A DNA stretch of 64,000 nt, from positions 18,954,315 to 19,018,314 of the forward strand of contig NC_079216.1 of the NCBI RefSeq assembly GCF_029633865.1. Reading direction: 5' to 3'. The notes below the pieces were generated by a model. The model was not told the origin of the DNA and did no database searches. It was given only the letters and a program-made list of their open reading frames with translations. The DNA comes from Lampris incognitus. Its lineage: Eukaryota; Chordata; Actinopteri; Lampriformes; Lampridae. The first letter of the stretch is position 1; each line of letters begins with the position of its first letter. Positions 11,331-23,293 of the stretch are shown here, one piece after another. The position numbers were made by a program, and so were the translations under genes.

Positions 11331-12604
11331 GTAAGTGATATGCAGTCAGCTGATGATATGGTTGGTGATCAGTTAACGTTAGCTAGCTAGCCATCTAGCT
11401 ACGGTAACAATAGCCTCTGAAGTAACTCAACCACTGGTCAAAGATGTTGGGTCAGGTCGTGTGGCGGGTATATCATATCACTAGAACCAAGTGAGATTGT
11501 ATAGGTAAGTTCAGTAACGTTACTGTTAGAATGCTAATGCAGCATTGCACAGAAAAGTCACAGTACGGTTCGCTTTCGGTACGAGCGTGCCATCGATCTC
11601 ACTAATGATGAGTTGGTAAGTAACACGCAGCGTCTTCGTGTTATAGGGAGATTAAAACTGATTTTTCTTATTTATCATTTAGCTAATTACCAAGTAGCAT
11701 ACACTTAACGGAAAAAACACACCACTCTGAACTACCGTGTTAGCATTAATCTTAACTAGCAATAACAAATCCGCACATTGCAGATCTCCGCCATGAATAT
11801 TCTCCAAGTGCGGAGAAGGAAGAAGTCTAGCCTATATGCATCCACAAATAATGTTGATAAAATGTGCACAACTTTACAATGCAAATGAAAATAATTGTAG
11901 GCTATCACTCGCTAAATGGACTAATTGAAGAAAGCTAATGTGGATGCCGCCACTGGTTTTCTTGAGAGCTGGAGACGGTACAAGATTTGACGGATGTGGC
12001 ATTCCCCCCCCCCCCCCGATGTACCGAAAACTACCGAACCGTATCGTGATTGGTGACACCGCATAGGCTACTGTAAATATGGGGATATTTTTCTTTGCAT
12101 ATATGCAGCATTGGGTGTGCCAAATTCTAAAAATAGACACGCGCGACGTAGCTTTTGAACAGTACTATGAACTGGCTCTATCTTCTAACAAAATCACACC
12201 CTCCCTGACCCATACAGAATAAACATACAGACTCACGGAGGATAGAGAGTTAAAGCTCAGCTAGGTAGCATGTAACATACTTAAATCAATAATTAAATGA
12301 CTGGGTTTTGCTAATTAATCCCTGTCCTGTTAGTCTCATAAATTATGTATCTTTTCTCATACTTTTCATTTATCCAGCTAGTTTACATTAGTTAATCTAC
12401 TAATATGGTAATGTTAGTTATATAGATAACTAAATATGTAACTTAACTGGTTATGGTTCAAACCACTATGTGTATAATGTGTAACATTTGTATTGTTATT
12501 GCATATTGTTATAGCTATAACGTTACACATTTTTTGCTGTGAGAAAGATTACTTGAAACAGTTTGGCATCAGCAAGCTAAAGTGTGTATCCTATCTTCCC
12601 TTAG

Positions 12605-14039
12605 GTTCCAAGAATACCGTGCCTCCACTGCTTCAGATGTGATGCCAGCTGCTCCAGGTCAGAAGACTATCACATCATTTTTAAATGATGGACAGCAAAG
12701 GATGTACGACCTCAAACATCCACGTCGGAAGGCAATAAGTGATGCCCTTGTAAAAGATCTAATCATTAAGTGCTGCTTGCCACTCTCCATTGTTGACAAC
12801 GAGGACTTCAAGCACTTCCTGCATGTCCTGGACCCTCAGTACCGGCCCATAGCAAGATCCACAATTTCCTCTGTGACCATTCCAGGAATGGTGGAAGTCA
12901 AGAAAGAACAGATAAAGAACCAGCTGGCAGAAGCATCGAGTGTTGCTGTTACCACAGACATTTGGAGTGATCGAAAGATGCAGTCATTCCTTGGAGTGAC
13001 AGCACACACAGTGGCAATGGATAAAAAAAACAGGAACTCAGCCTTCAGTCATATCCTCTTTCCTGCAAAAGAGTGCATGGGAAACACTCAGGAGAGAAGA
13101 TTGCAATGATGTTTGAATGCTGTGCTGAAGAATACCTGATTAAGGACAAGATCAACTTTGTCATAACTGACAATGCATCCAACATGAGAAAAGCTTTCCA
13201 GGCCAGCTTTCCCCTAGAGGATCCTTGTGATGCTGAAGCTCATGATCCCAGCACATTTGAGGACGATGATGAAATATGGCAAGACCTGATGCCAGAAGAT
13301 CAACAGACAGTCAATGACACTTTGGCTGAGAACTGTAAGATGCAGAGACTATCATGCTTCACACATTCACTGCAGTTGGTCATAAAAGATGGTCTGAAAG
13401 ACACCAGTGGGCTGTCAAGCACCCTAGCAAAGCTATCCCGTGCAGCCAACCTCCTCCACAGTGGCACCTCGTTTAAAGACTGCTTTGAAGCGTGTTCTGG
13501 TGATGCAACAATTCCAACAGCGAATGCCACACGATGGAATTCCACTCTGAAGCAGGTGAAGGCTTATGTGCATTTAGACATGCAAAAGCTGTCCAGTGTG
13601 TTGGAATCAGTGGGGCACAAAAGCCTTATCTTATCCCCGCGAGAGTATGCTCAGCTTAAAGAACTGATCGAAGTTCTTGATCCGTTCTTAGAGGCAACCA
13701 ACCTAACTCAGGGTGAGACTACTGTCACCGTCAGTGTGATTGTCCCCTGTGTCCTCACTCTGCGCTGTTACCTGCAGGAAATAAGAGGAAAAGCCAGATA
13801 CTGTGGGCCTCTGGTGAGAGCTCTGGAGAGCTCCTTGAAAACAAGGTTTGCAGAGGTTTTCAGTGCAGTCAAGATACCAGGATGTGAGCCGGCTGAAGGA
13901 AGAGGCCCCACCAAATTTCCTTTCACCAATGCCTACTTCATAGCATCTGTGTTGGACCCAGCATTTGGCTTCCAGCGGCTAGAACATGATGTGCAGCTGG
14001 ACAGTGACGTCAAAGATGTGCTGAAGACTGAGATCAAAG
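12605..14039 (+). CDS. hAT-1 transposase exon 2: catalytic core
   Basis: Acceptor CTTCCCTTAG before 12605, donor GTGAGA at 14040. It contains the hAT RNase H-like core: first acidic motif VTTDIWSDRKMQSF, the CKR..HGKHSGEKIA region, and second motif VITDNASNMRKAF. The insertion and helical domain follows (SCFTHSLQLVIKDGL; TRWNSTLKQV; LKELIEVLDPFLEAT). The frame breaks once, in an eight-A run at 13023-13030. The summed length of the three exons is one base short of a multiple of three, consistent with a single missing A. That could be a mutation or an assembly error. Confidence 0.85.
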
Positions 14040-14205
14040 GTGAGAAATGTTTTGATTAACGTTAGTTAAGTGATTAACTATTTGATTGTTGTGATGTTTA
14101 TATCATTGAAGGTGTTACAATAAAGCACATAGGCGTGTCATTTGTCATGTAGGCCTAGTCAATAACATATTTGTAATGAGTCCCCCATGCCCCCTCTCAT
14201 TTCAG

Positions 14206-14621
14206 AGTATATAAAGGCAGAGGGTGACAAGCAAGCGGTATCAACAGCAGATGCAGCGGAAGCAACAGGACCAGGGGAAGGTGAACTTTCAGAGTCTCCT
14301 CCTGAGAAGCAGTTGAGAATGTTCTCCCACTATAGGAGGACTCCCTCCTCCACCGAGAAGAAGCCGTCTGGCCAGGCTCAGTTGACTGCATACCTCAACT
14401 TGATCGCTGAGCAGGACTCTGACTCAGTCCCGTGCCTCAGGTTTTGGCAGCAAAACAAATCCAAATTCCCTACCCTCTATCAGATTGCCACACAGGTATT
14501 CTCTATCCCTACCTCCAGTGCACCCATTGAAAGGGTATTTAGTCATGGAGGCATTTTGATGAGGCCTCACCGTGCAAGGTTGAGTAGTTCCATGCTGTCA
14601 GATCTTATGTTTTTGAAATGA
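14206..14621 (+). CDS. hAT-1 transposase exon 3: dimerisation domain
   Basis: Acceptor CTCTCATTTCAG before 14206; the junction restores Glu-Tyr-Ile. It encodes the conserved hAT C-terminus: FWQQNKSKFPTLYQIA, then SIPTSSAPIERVFSHGG and RARLSSSMLSDLMFLK, with TGA at 14619-14621. Together the exons give about 678 codons, normal for this superfamily. Confidence 0.88.
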
Positions 14622-15539
14622 GACGTGTATGCTTAAAACTAGTGCCACCAGCCTTTTGTTCCTAACTATTCCTGAGAGACAATGTCTTTTGACTAGTTTT
14701 TATGAATGTATTGTATGCTGTGGAACTTACTTCTGCACACTGTTTCCACCATTTGCTAATAGCATGCTATTCACAGCTATCAAATGTGTTTTGAAGCACA
14801 TCCAGTGTTCAGAATGTCAAAGAAATTCAGACTGTTCTAAAATGGTGACAGCTGTGTCATTTTTGTTTAATGTAGACCTTTTTTATTTGTATGTCAGATC
14901 TTTGACTGTGCCCGAGTGGATCACTGGAGCCATCTTTGAACTCGACTCAGACTCAACCTTGATGACTCGGACTCGGACTAGGGTAATAGGGACTTGACTC
15001 GGACTCAGGTAATGGGGACTCGACTCGACTTTTCTTTGCTGACTCGGACTTGGACTTGGACTCGAACACTGGGGACTCGAGACTCAACTCGGACTCGAGG
15101 TTTAGTGACTCGACTACAACACTGCCAACATCACACCAAAAACATACTCTCAATGACTGCCACCATTGTGGTTACCTGTGCACTCTTTTTAGATATGACC
15201 GGAAGCCATTACTTTGTAAAATACATTCATATGACCGAGTCTGAATCACTAAAGTACACAAAATAAAATAGCTTAAAGTGCGGGCGGCCATCTTGTCTCA
15301 TTGACTTCCATTACGACTTGCTAACAGTGCTCTAGCCCCGTTGATTTGAGTAGCGCGATGTAAACTTCTGTTCATTCGACATATTTACAGAGTTGTGGAC
15401 CCGAGTCATGTGACTTGGACTCGAGTGCGACTCGAGTCACAAATTTGATGACTTGAGACTTGACTTGCCAAAAAGAAAAGTACTTGAGACTTGACATCTA
15501 TGACTTGGACTTGAGCTGGATGACTCGAGAGACTTGTTT

Positions 15540-16960
15540 GAGTGTTTTCCCAATGCTGGGAAAATGTAGGATTCCTCTTTTTCTACCTTGAGAAAGCATT
15601 TGATTCTGTTCCGACAGCCACTTTGTGGGATGTGCTATCCAAATCTGGATGCCCTGACCACTTCATCCAGATGATTCGCGCCCTCCATGATGACATGAAA
15701 GGCTGTGTCTGTTTCCGTGGAACCCTTTACCCATGGATTATGGAGTAAAGCAAGGCTGTGTTCTAGCGCCTACGTTATTTTCCTTATACCTGGCCACTCT
15801 CTTGCAGAAGACAGATCGGTCTCTTGACGGTAAAGTCAACATCCGTTACCGCTTTGATGGCAGCCTGTTCAATCTCCAGTGCTTGAAGTCTAAGAACAAG
15901 ACATCCACCAACGCCATCAGTGAGTTTCAATATGGCGATGATAACGCTGCTCCTGCCATGACTCCAGAAGGTCTTCAGTCGATCACCAACTCCTTTGTTC
16001 AGGCCTATGAAATTTTGGCTTTTCTGTGAACATCAAGAAAACTAAAACACTTGCTGTTGTGCCTCAGGATACCCCAGGAGTTCCGCTTCAAATCACCATC
16101 CATGGCCAACCTACAGAACAAGTTCAATCCTTTCAGTACCTTGGAAGTATCCTCGAAGAAACATGCAGTCTAGAACCGGATATCACCAACAGACTGAAAG
16201 CTGCCCACACTGCCTTTGGACGACTTTCTCACCGTGTTTTCTATGATTGTGATTTCAAGACATCAACCAAAATCATGGTTTACCGTGCAGTGGTTCTTTC
16301 AACCCTCCTGTACAGTCGTGTAGCCTGGACCCTCTTCAAATACCAAATCCATAAACTAGAACGCTTCCACCAGGAAAAACTGAGAAGTATTCTGGGAATT
16401 TCCTGGCAAGAAAAGGTCACCAACAATCAAGTTCTCGAAAGAGCCGATCTCCTTTCCATCGAGACGACAATTGAACATCACCAGCTGCGGTGGCTTGGCC
16501 ACATCCAGAGGATGCCAAACGACAGACTCCCGAAACAAATTTTATACTCCAAAGGAGTTGAATCAAGTGCAACTGGACTTGGTATATATCCGTGAAGACG
16601 TTTCGCCTCTCATCCAAGAGGCTTCCTCAGTTCGTGCGTTTCTGACTAGACCAAGCTAGTCTGACTGGCTGGTGATGAGACTCATAAAATCGAAAGCACT
16701 GGAGAGCTGCCTGCCTGGCTGGTTCCATCAGGGCTGAAACTGACAAATGAACGCATGCGGAAGAAAAGTGCCACCGCCGAAAAATCCGCCAAGAACAGAG
16801 AGCCGCAGGAATGGGTCCACCCCCTACTATCCGCACTGTTCCAGCCTCTTCTATTCTCACCTTGGACTGTCAAGCCATCTTCGTTTTAAGCACACACCTT
16901 AATCTCTTGGAATGGATCCTCGGACACGAGAGATGCCAACAATGACGATGCAGGATGCAC
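15540..16960 (+). pseudogene. LINE fragment (relative of the 17900-22116 LINE)
   Basis: 5'-truncated APE-type LINE reverse transcriptase: LEKAFDSVPTATLWDVL, then YGVKQGCVLAPTLFSLYL, FQYGDDNAAPAM (catalytic box YGDD instead of YADD), FQYLGSILEETCSLEP and HHQLRWLGHIQRMP. Frame breaks occur near 15740 and 16030. The C-terminal region is interrupted at about 16552-16685 by a dispersed fish repeat (GTGAAGACGTTTCGCCTCTC). Confidence 0.75.
16552..16685 (+). repeat. Dispersed repeat inserted in the LINE fragment
   Basis: Contains the GAAGACGTTTCGCCTCTCAT motif common in fish repeats. LINE-like coding resumes after it. Borders were set by loss and return of LINE similarity. Confidence 0.5.
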
Positions 16961-17059
16961 CTCTCTCATAGTTTTTAACTTTTTGTAATTATTCTTCATT
17001 TCAAGCGCGCGCACACGTACCTACATACAAGCATCGCGTAGGGCCAATCAAATGTTTAG

Positions 17060-17343
17060 ATGGGCGGGAAAACACAAATACTCAGCACTAATTGGAGATG
17101 TCATCATGTCACTCAAAAACTAACGTCAGTTCTACACAATGTGAGCGCCGGGATTTTGCAAATTGCAATCATTGTAGCTGCAGCTGCGGGAACGACTCCA
17201 AAAATCTTACTATATGGCTATACAAAGCTTGGAATTTGTGGGCAAAAAAGGACAGCTATCTACAAAACATGTGCAGTAAAAATCTCCAATGGCATTGCAA
17301 CAACGTCGAACTTTGTGTGTCACTTGAAAAGCCATAAAGAGAA
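17060..17343 (+). pseudogene. hAT-2 transposase exon 1 (BED finger, degenerate)
   Basis: Encodes a BED-like segment ending ISNGIATTSNFVCHLKSHKEK-type (Asn-Phe..His-Leu..His) and is followed by a donor GTAAGT at 17344. One of the two expected cysteines is Tyr (IYKTCAV), so the finger is damaged. Its exon 2 is displaced almost 6 kb downstream by later insertions. Confidence 0.7.
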
Positions 17344-17382
17344 GTAAGTTTGCTCGTTTGCTAGCTACAGGTAGAATGTGTG

Positions 17383-17386
<4 letters not shown>

Positions 17387-17450
<64 letters not shown>
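17387..17450 (+). repeat. (CA)n microsatellite
   Basis: About 32 uninterrupted CA units within the first intron of hAT-2. Confidence 0.95.
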
Positions 17451-17454
<4 letters not shown>

Positions 17455-17660
17455 GACACGAGCTGCCCATTTTGAATACGCCAGGCTATATCGTCCAAAC
17501 ATCGTCCCAATCTCAAAAATAAAACTGAACGTTATATATTCTGTTTCAGAACTTCTAACTGAGAATGTTCAATGATGTCTGGGCGATGTAGCCCCGACGT
17601 CTCAGGATTAGCAGGCACCTGAATGTCATACCCCCTGTTGCCCCCTGATAGATAATCAAT

Positions 17661-17791
17661 CCCGGGTCGTCCTCTGTGTGGAATTTGCATGTGTCTGCGT
17701 GGGTTTCTTCCGGGGCCTCCGGTTTCTCCCACAGTCCAAAGACATGCAAGTCAGGTGAATTGGCGGTACTAAATTATCCCTACGAATGAAT

Positions 17792-17872
<81 letters not shown>

Positions 17873-17899
17873 GGCCCTGTGATGGCCTGGCAGCCTGTG
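17661..17899 (+). mobile_element. SINE copy B, left part
   Basis: Plus-strand body of the SINE (from TCCCGGGTCGTCCTCTGTGT; tRNA head missing) through a 77-bp (GT)n and the 29-bp segment that ends CAGCCTGTG. The rest of this SINE resumes at 22223 after the LINE. Confidence 0.85.
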
Positions 17900-20800
17900 T
17901 GTGTGTGATGCACAGGGCGTGTGTGATGCGTCAGTGCAGTAATACTGGGGTAGTAGTGCTTGTAGTTAGTGCATGCTGCATGCTGCTTCTGCTTGCTACT
18001 CTCTGCTCTCAGCTACTGCCGCCGGCTAGCCCTCTTTGTGGGGGTGAAAAGAGGAGCCGAGTGCGTAAGTCTCCCCTGCCGGTACATAGCCTCTCTACCG
18101 CCAAGACTCCTGCAGTGCCTCCTCGTGGCCACACACGGTAACTGGGTACCTTGCGGTCCCTGGCTAAACTGTAGGGGATCTCGGAGCTACAGTGGTCCCC
18201 AGAGGTCTAATGCGCAGGCCCATGTGAAGTGGATACGCCCTGGCATTGACCAACCACTGTCCCACTGCCTTGTGGGTAAGTGTAGGACGACAAAGGCTAG
18301 GGGAGCACACCCTGAGAGAAAAGCAATGTGCATGGCGGCGCACGATAGGCGGTCCTCTGACAGACTGGAGCTCCGGCAGCCTCCTGCAGCTGTGGAAGAG
18401 TGCTGGTCGTCTTGGGCCCCCCTTGCCACCAGATCCCACCCTCTCACAGTGAAGAAGTGCTGCTGGGACATGCGCACCCCCAGCGGCACTGTAAACAATC
18501 TCTTTGCGCAGGTATCCACCTCTGCCTCGGTGAGACCAGCAACCGGAATATGGATCAAAGTCTGGCGGCGATGGGGTGTCTGGTGACGGGAGCAGGTATG
18601 AATGCACTGGAAGCTCCTAATCAGACCCCTGCACGCCAGCGGCACAGGGCTATTCATGGTCGCCAGCAGCTGGGCTTGAGTGGCAGCTGCTCTCGGCAGA
18701 CCCCTGTGTGTCTGAGCAGTCCTATTTAGGAGCCACACTGCTCACCCCAACTGGGGAGGGGCCTAGAAAAGGTGGCCTAAACATTGCCCACTCAAAACAT
18801 CCTGGATAGGCTACCGCACCTATCGGGACATTCCACTCTGCGGTCGAAATAAAAAAAAGAAAATACTTCCCTTTAAACTGGCAACATGGAACATAAGAAC
18901 TCTGCTGGACGTTAATGCCGAAAGACCTCAGCGAAGGACTGCACTAATTGCAGCAGAACTCAATCGCTACAATATTGACATTGCTGCACTCAGTGAAACC
19001 AGGTTCCTGGATGAAGGCTCCCTGAAGGAGGACACCTACACCTTCTTCTGGAAGGGATACCCTGCAGGAGGACAACATCAGCATGGTGTGGGATTTGCAA
19101 TAAAAAACAGCCTCCTACCAAGACTCACTGAAACACCGATTGGCATAAGTGAAAGACTCATGTCGCTCAGGATCCCTCTGGCCAAGAAACGTTATGCCAC
19201 CCTCCTAGGTGCCTATGCACCAACACTGCCATCAGAGGATGACGTAAAGGACCGCTTCTATCAGTCACTAGATGAGGCTCTCCGTCATATACCCAAGGAG
19301 GACAAGATCTTTTTGCTGGGCGATTTCAATGCCAGAGTGGGGAAAGACAACAAGGTGTGGAGTGGTGTCATTGGTGGGCATGGCATTGGGAAAGTCAATG
19401 CAAATGGACTGCGCCTCCTAAGCCTCTGTGCTGAGCATGGCTTGACCATCACAAACACCCTCTTCCAATTAAAAAACAAGCACAAAACATCCTGGATGCA
19501 CCCACGCTCCAAACATTGGCACCTATTGGACTACATCATTGTGAGACGTGCTGATACAAAAGACGTCTTACTCACTCGTGCAATGAGAGGTGCTGAGTGC
19601 TGGACAGATCACCGGCTCATCATGACCAGGCTCCAGGTGGAGGTACGCCCTGCTGTTCGTCTCCAAAGGTCAGGAAAGAAGAGGCTTGACTGTACCCGGC
19701 TAGAAAAGGCTGAGGTCCAGAACAATCTCCGCCTCTCTCTGGCTGAAAACCTGGAAGACATTGAGCTTCTCTTGAGCACGGATGATTCCATTGACAGGAA
19801 ATGGTCTTCCGTGAGCTCCAGACTCTACAAGGCAGCATCCCAATCCATCGGTTACAGGAGCAGAAAACACCACGACTGGTTCAATGACAACACAGGCACA
19901 ATAACTTCCATCCTCAAAGGCATGCATAAAGCACACAGTGCTGTCCTCAACAATCCCACATCAGCTACACTCCGGCAACAATGGCAAGCATCCAGGAGAG
20001 AGGTGCAGTCAAAATTGCGTGCCCTGCAGAATGAGTGGTGGATATCGAAGGCAAATGAAATACAATCCCATGCCGATAGAAATGATATGCACAACTTTTA
20101 TGATGCAGTGAAAACCATCTACGGCCCAAGAAACTGCTCTGTCTCCCCCCTGAAGTCTGATGATGGTACCACCCTCATAAAAGACCAGAAATTCATCACA
20201 AAAAGATGGGCAGAACATTTTGAGACTCTTTTGAACCAGCCCTCCCCAACCGATCCCTCGATCTTGGATGAACTACCTGTCCGCCCCACCATCCAAGACC
20301 TTGACCTTCCACCAACCTTTGAAGAGGTTCATTGTGCAGTTAGGTCGCTGAAAAATAACAAGACCCCTGGCCCTGACAGTATCCCTGCAGAGATTTTTTA
20401 ACAGGGAGGCTAACTCTGCACCCGTGCACTTTTCCTGTTCATCTCACACGTATGGAAGAACGAAACTGTCCCTCAGCAGTGGAGGGATGCTAACATCATC
20501 TCCATATATAAAGGCAAAGGAGACAAGTCCCTCTGTTGCAACAGCCGTGGCATTTCACTACTGGCTGTTGCTGGAAAAGTCCTGGCCAAACTCATGTTAC
20601 ACAGGCTGGTAAAACACATCTCAGAGGAGCTGTTGCCTGAGTCACAGTGTGGGTTTAGGAGGAATAGGAGTACTGTGGACATGGTGTTCACAGCACGGCA
20701 ACTCCAAGAGAAGTGCAGGGAGCAACATCAGAACCTCTTCATAGCCTTCATCGACCTGTCAAAGGCTTTCGACACAGTCAACAGGGACATCCTATGGAAC

Positions 20801-22112
20801 ATCCTCCTGAAGTTTGGCTGTCCACGAAAGTTTGTCAACATCCTTCAAAGATTTCACGTGGGGATGATGGCACGTGTGACCATTGGAGGCCAGGAATCTG
20901 AGCCCTTCAGGGTGTGCACCGGGGTACGTCAGGGGTGCATCCTTGCTCCAGTTCTTTTTAACATCTTCCTCCTGTGTGTGACATTGCTGCTCCACAAGGA
21001 AATCAGGAAGGACAGTGGGGTTACTGTGGACTTCAGACTAGATGGAAACCTATTTAACATCCGTAGGCTCCAAGCGGTCACAAAAATGACATCGGAGCAC
21101 ATCATTGAGTTACAGTACGCAGATGACTGTGCAGTTGTGGCCCACACACCCGAGGCACTACAAGCTACCCTTGCAGCTGCTACAAGGGCGTATGGTAGGC
21201 TGGGGCTCTCTATAAATGTGACAAAGACTGAAGTAGTATGCCAGTGGGCATCTACTCCTCCATCTCATTCACCAACCTTCACCATCTCCGACAAACCACT
21301 TGCAACAGTGGAATCCTTCAAATACCTGGGCAGCTTTCTCTCTGACGACTGCAGCATCGACAGGGAGATGCAAAACCGGATTAAACAAGCGTCATCCTCT
21401 TTTGGCAGACTTAGGAGAAGGGTCTTTCAAAACAAAGACCTCAACCTCCACACCAAAATATCTGTCTACTTGGCAGTTGTCATCACGACTCTCCTCTACA
21501 GCTGTGAGGCGTGGACCCTGTACAGCCACCACCTCAGGATGCTTGAGGCCTTCCACATCAGATGCCTACAATGCATCCTGAGGATAACCTGGCGTGACCG
21601 AGTGCCCCATACTGAAATACTCCGCAAGACCAACTGCATCAGCATGGAGGCTACCGTCATCCAGCACCAACTTCGATGGCTCGGTCACGTCATCAGGATG
21701 CCAAAGGAGCGCTTACCGCGTAAAGTGCTGTATGGCCAGCTACATCTTGGCCGCCGCTTGGCAGGGGGCCAGAAAAAACGGTACAAAGACCAGCTGAAGA
21801 CCATCATAAAGAAGTGCGGCCTGAACCCGAGCCAGCTGGAAGACACTGCCGCCCAACGCTCCATCTGGCGGCAGCTCTGTCAACAAGGGGTGCAAAACCT
21901 CGAGAAGGACCGCGGTGATCGACGGACCAGAAGACGTCTGAAGAGACATGAAGCCAGTACCACACCTACACCCCCAGTCAGTGATTTCACCTGTTCTGTC
22001 TGTGGCAGACATTGTGGATCGCGGATTGGGCTTTACAGCCATAAGAAGACTCACAAGTGACAGAGGCAGGATTGTCATCATCAGACACGACGGACAACCT
22101 AAAGCAAAGCAA

Positions 22113-22116
<4 letters not shown>
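17900..22116 (+). mobile_element. Near-intact APE-type LINE inserted in SINE copy B
   Basis: 4.2-kb non-LTR retrotransposon with a long 5' UTR (about 17900-18850), one endonuclease/RT frame, and a short AAGC-rich 3' tail (AAAGCAAAGCAAGCAA). The 77-bp (GT)n plus 29 bp of SINE sequence are repeated on both sides (17794-17899 and 22117-22222). I interpret this as a target duplication of at least 106 bp. Confidence 0.85.
18850..22060 (+). pseudogene. LINE endonuclease-reverse transcriptase with C-terminal zinc finger
   Basis: A single frame from about 18850 (no clear ATG) to TGA at 22058. APE endonuclease: ATWNIRTLL, then ALSETRF, LLGDFNARVG, a DYIIVRR region and DHRLIMTR. Reverse transcriptase: SIPAEIF region, GFRRNRSTVDMVF, FIDLSKAFDTVNR, GVRQGCILAPVLFNIF, LQYADDCAVVA (intact YADD) and SFKYLGSFLSDDC. 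The tail ends in a Cys2-His2 finger, CSVCGRHC then GLYSHKKTH. Only two nonsense codons break it (TAA at 20399-20401 and at 20411-20413), four codons apart and with no frameshift, so inactivation is recent. I do not assign a clade. Confidence 0.85.
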
Positions 22117-22195
<79 letters not shown>

Positions 22196-22318
22196 GGCCC
22201 TGTGATGGCCTGGCAGCCTGTGCAGGGCGTCTCCCCGCCTGCCGCCCAATGACTGCTGGAATAGGCTCCAGCATCCCCGCGACCCTGAGAGCAGGATAAG
22301 ACAATGGATGGATGGATG
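22117..22318 (+). mobile_element. SINE copy B, right part with duplicated (GT)n
   Basis: Repeats the 77-bp (GT)n and following 29 bp found at 17794-17899, then continues uniquely as the SINE 3' part (CAGGGCGTCTCCCC...GACCCTGAGAGCAGG) and an (ATGG)n tail at 22305-22318. Confidence 0.88.
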
Positions 22319-22659
22319 TTTCAGTGTATGGTTTTACGGTATTAAGTCTCTCCATGGTTCAAATTAATCTAGTTATATACTGTCTTCAGAAAGATTTTCC
22401 ACATTGAAGTATAAACATTTATAAAGACAGACACTTGTTTCATGAAAGCAAAATTAATACCTATAAATTTCTATATTAATACCTATAAAACTATTTTTGC
22501 ACGATAGCAATTGAAATAATTTTCAAAAAAGATCTGTTTCATTACAACTGATTTCTTAAGTGAATGTCTTTTTGAGGAAAGTCAGGGGGCACTCAGAGCA
22601 TGACAGTGCACTGCACCCAACATAAAACATACTTAGTAAGCACAGGCTTAGATTAGAGC

Positions 22660-22833
22660 CAGGGGGTATTTCACAAAGCTGGCTAACTGAGTAAACCTCA
22701 CTCCTGCGCAGAGTAAACCCCAGAACAGCTTTTTTTTACTTCAGTCCATGTTCCAGATTTGAAAAGTTTCCAGGTTTTACTCTGTGCAGATGTCAGGCTT
22801 ACTCAGTTAGCCAGCTTTGTGAAATACTCCCTG
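22660..22833. mobile_element. MITE with long inverted ends
   Basis: Terminal inverted repeats of about 35 bp: CAGGGGGTATTTCACAAAGC... at left, and the complement of CAGGGAGTATTTCACAAAGC at right. No coding capacity. CAGGG ends suggest hAT, but the flanks give no clean 8-bp duplication. Confidence 0.7.
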
Positions 22834-22842
22834 GTGTCTAGC

Positions 22843-23148
22843 CAAGTGGTTCTAAAACCTCTCCATGGCTGTGACCGAAAGTGCACCCTATATACTTTAA
22901 TTTACGCTTATTAAGTACACATCATCACATAAGCTACATCAGTACTTAATAAGCGTATATAAGTACGGCGCGCCTTCGGTCACAGCCCATGTATTTGTTG
23001 AACTCTACCACCAGCACCCCTGATTCAACTAATCAAGGGAGTCAACTAATTAATAAGCCCTTGATCGATTGATCAGGTATGCTGGTGGTGGACTTCAACA
23101 ACTACACAGAAAGGCTGGGGGGTCCGAGGAGAGGTTTGAGAACCACTG
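22843..23148. mobile_element. hAT-like MITE carrying a second inverted-repeat element
   Basis: Outer ends CAAGTGGTTCTAAAACCTC and (reverse complement) CAGTGGTTCTCAAACCTC. Inside, 22867-22987 is another palindromic unit with GGCTGTGACCGAAAG ends and inner inverted arms (CGCTTATTAAGTAC / GTACTTAATAAGCG). A MITE within a MITE, in the hAT-2 intron. Confidence 0.65.
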
Positions 23149-23293
23149 GGCTAGCCAGCTAGGTATGGTAACATTAACAAATTACCATACAAGCTTCTAT
23201 TTGTAATTCCAATTGAAATTATTGTGAGATGGATAATACTTACCCTATTATTTAACACAAATGTGCTAACATCTTTTGTATCTTATTTAATAG

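Larger units (their letters stand above)
10829..15124 (+). mobile_element. hAT-1: complete BED-type hAT transposon, 4296 bp
   Basis: Left end CAGTGTTGTAGTACTCGAG and right end (reverse complement) CAGTGTTGTAGTCGAGTCAC form hAT-type terminal inverted repeats. They are bounded by a perfect 8-bp target duplication CCAACATC at 10821-10828 and 15125-15132. Subterminal regions carry dense GACTCG/CGAGTC repeats, probably transposase-binding sites. Three exons encode the transposase. Intact borders and one single-base lesion indicate a recent insertion. Confidence 0.93.

Noticed and set aside
17656-17913. His/Thr- and Cys/Val-rich ORFs over the GT repeats
   Set aside because: Pure translation of dinucleotide repeats; no coding signal.
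18164-18738. Minus-strand ORFs of 147 and 183 aa
   Set aside because: Lie antisense in the 5' UTR of the LINE; no homology and overlapping in two frames.
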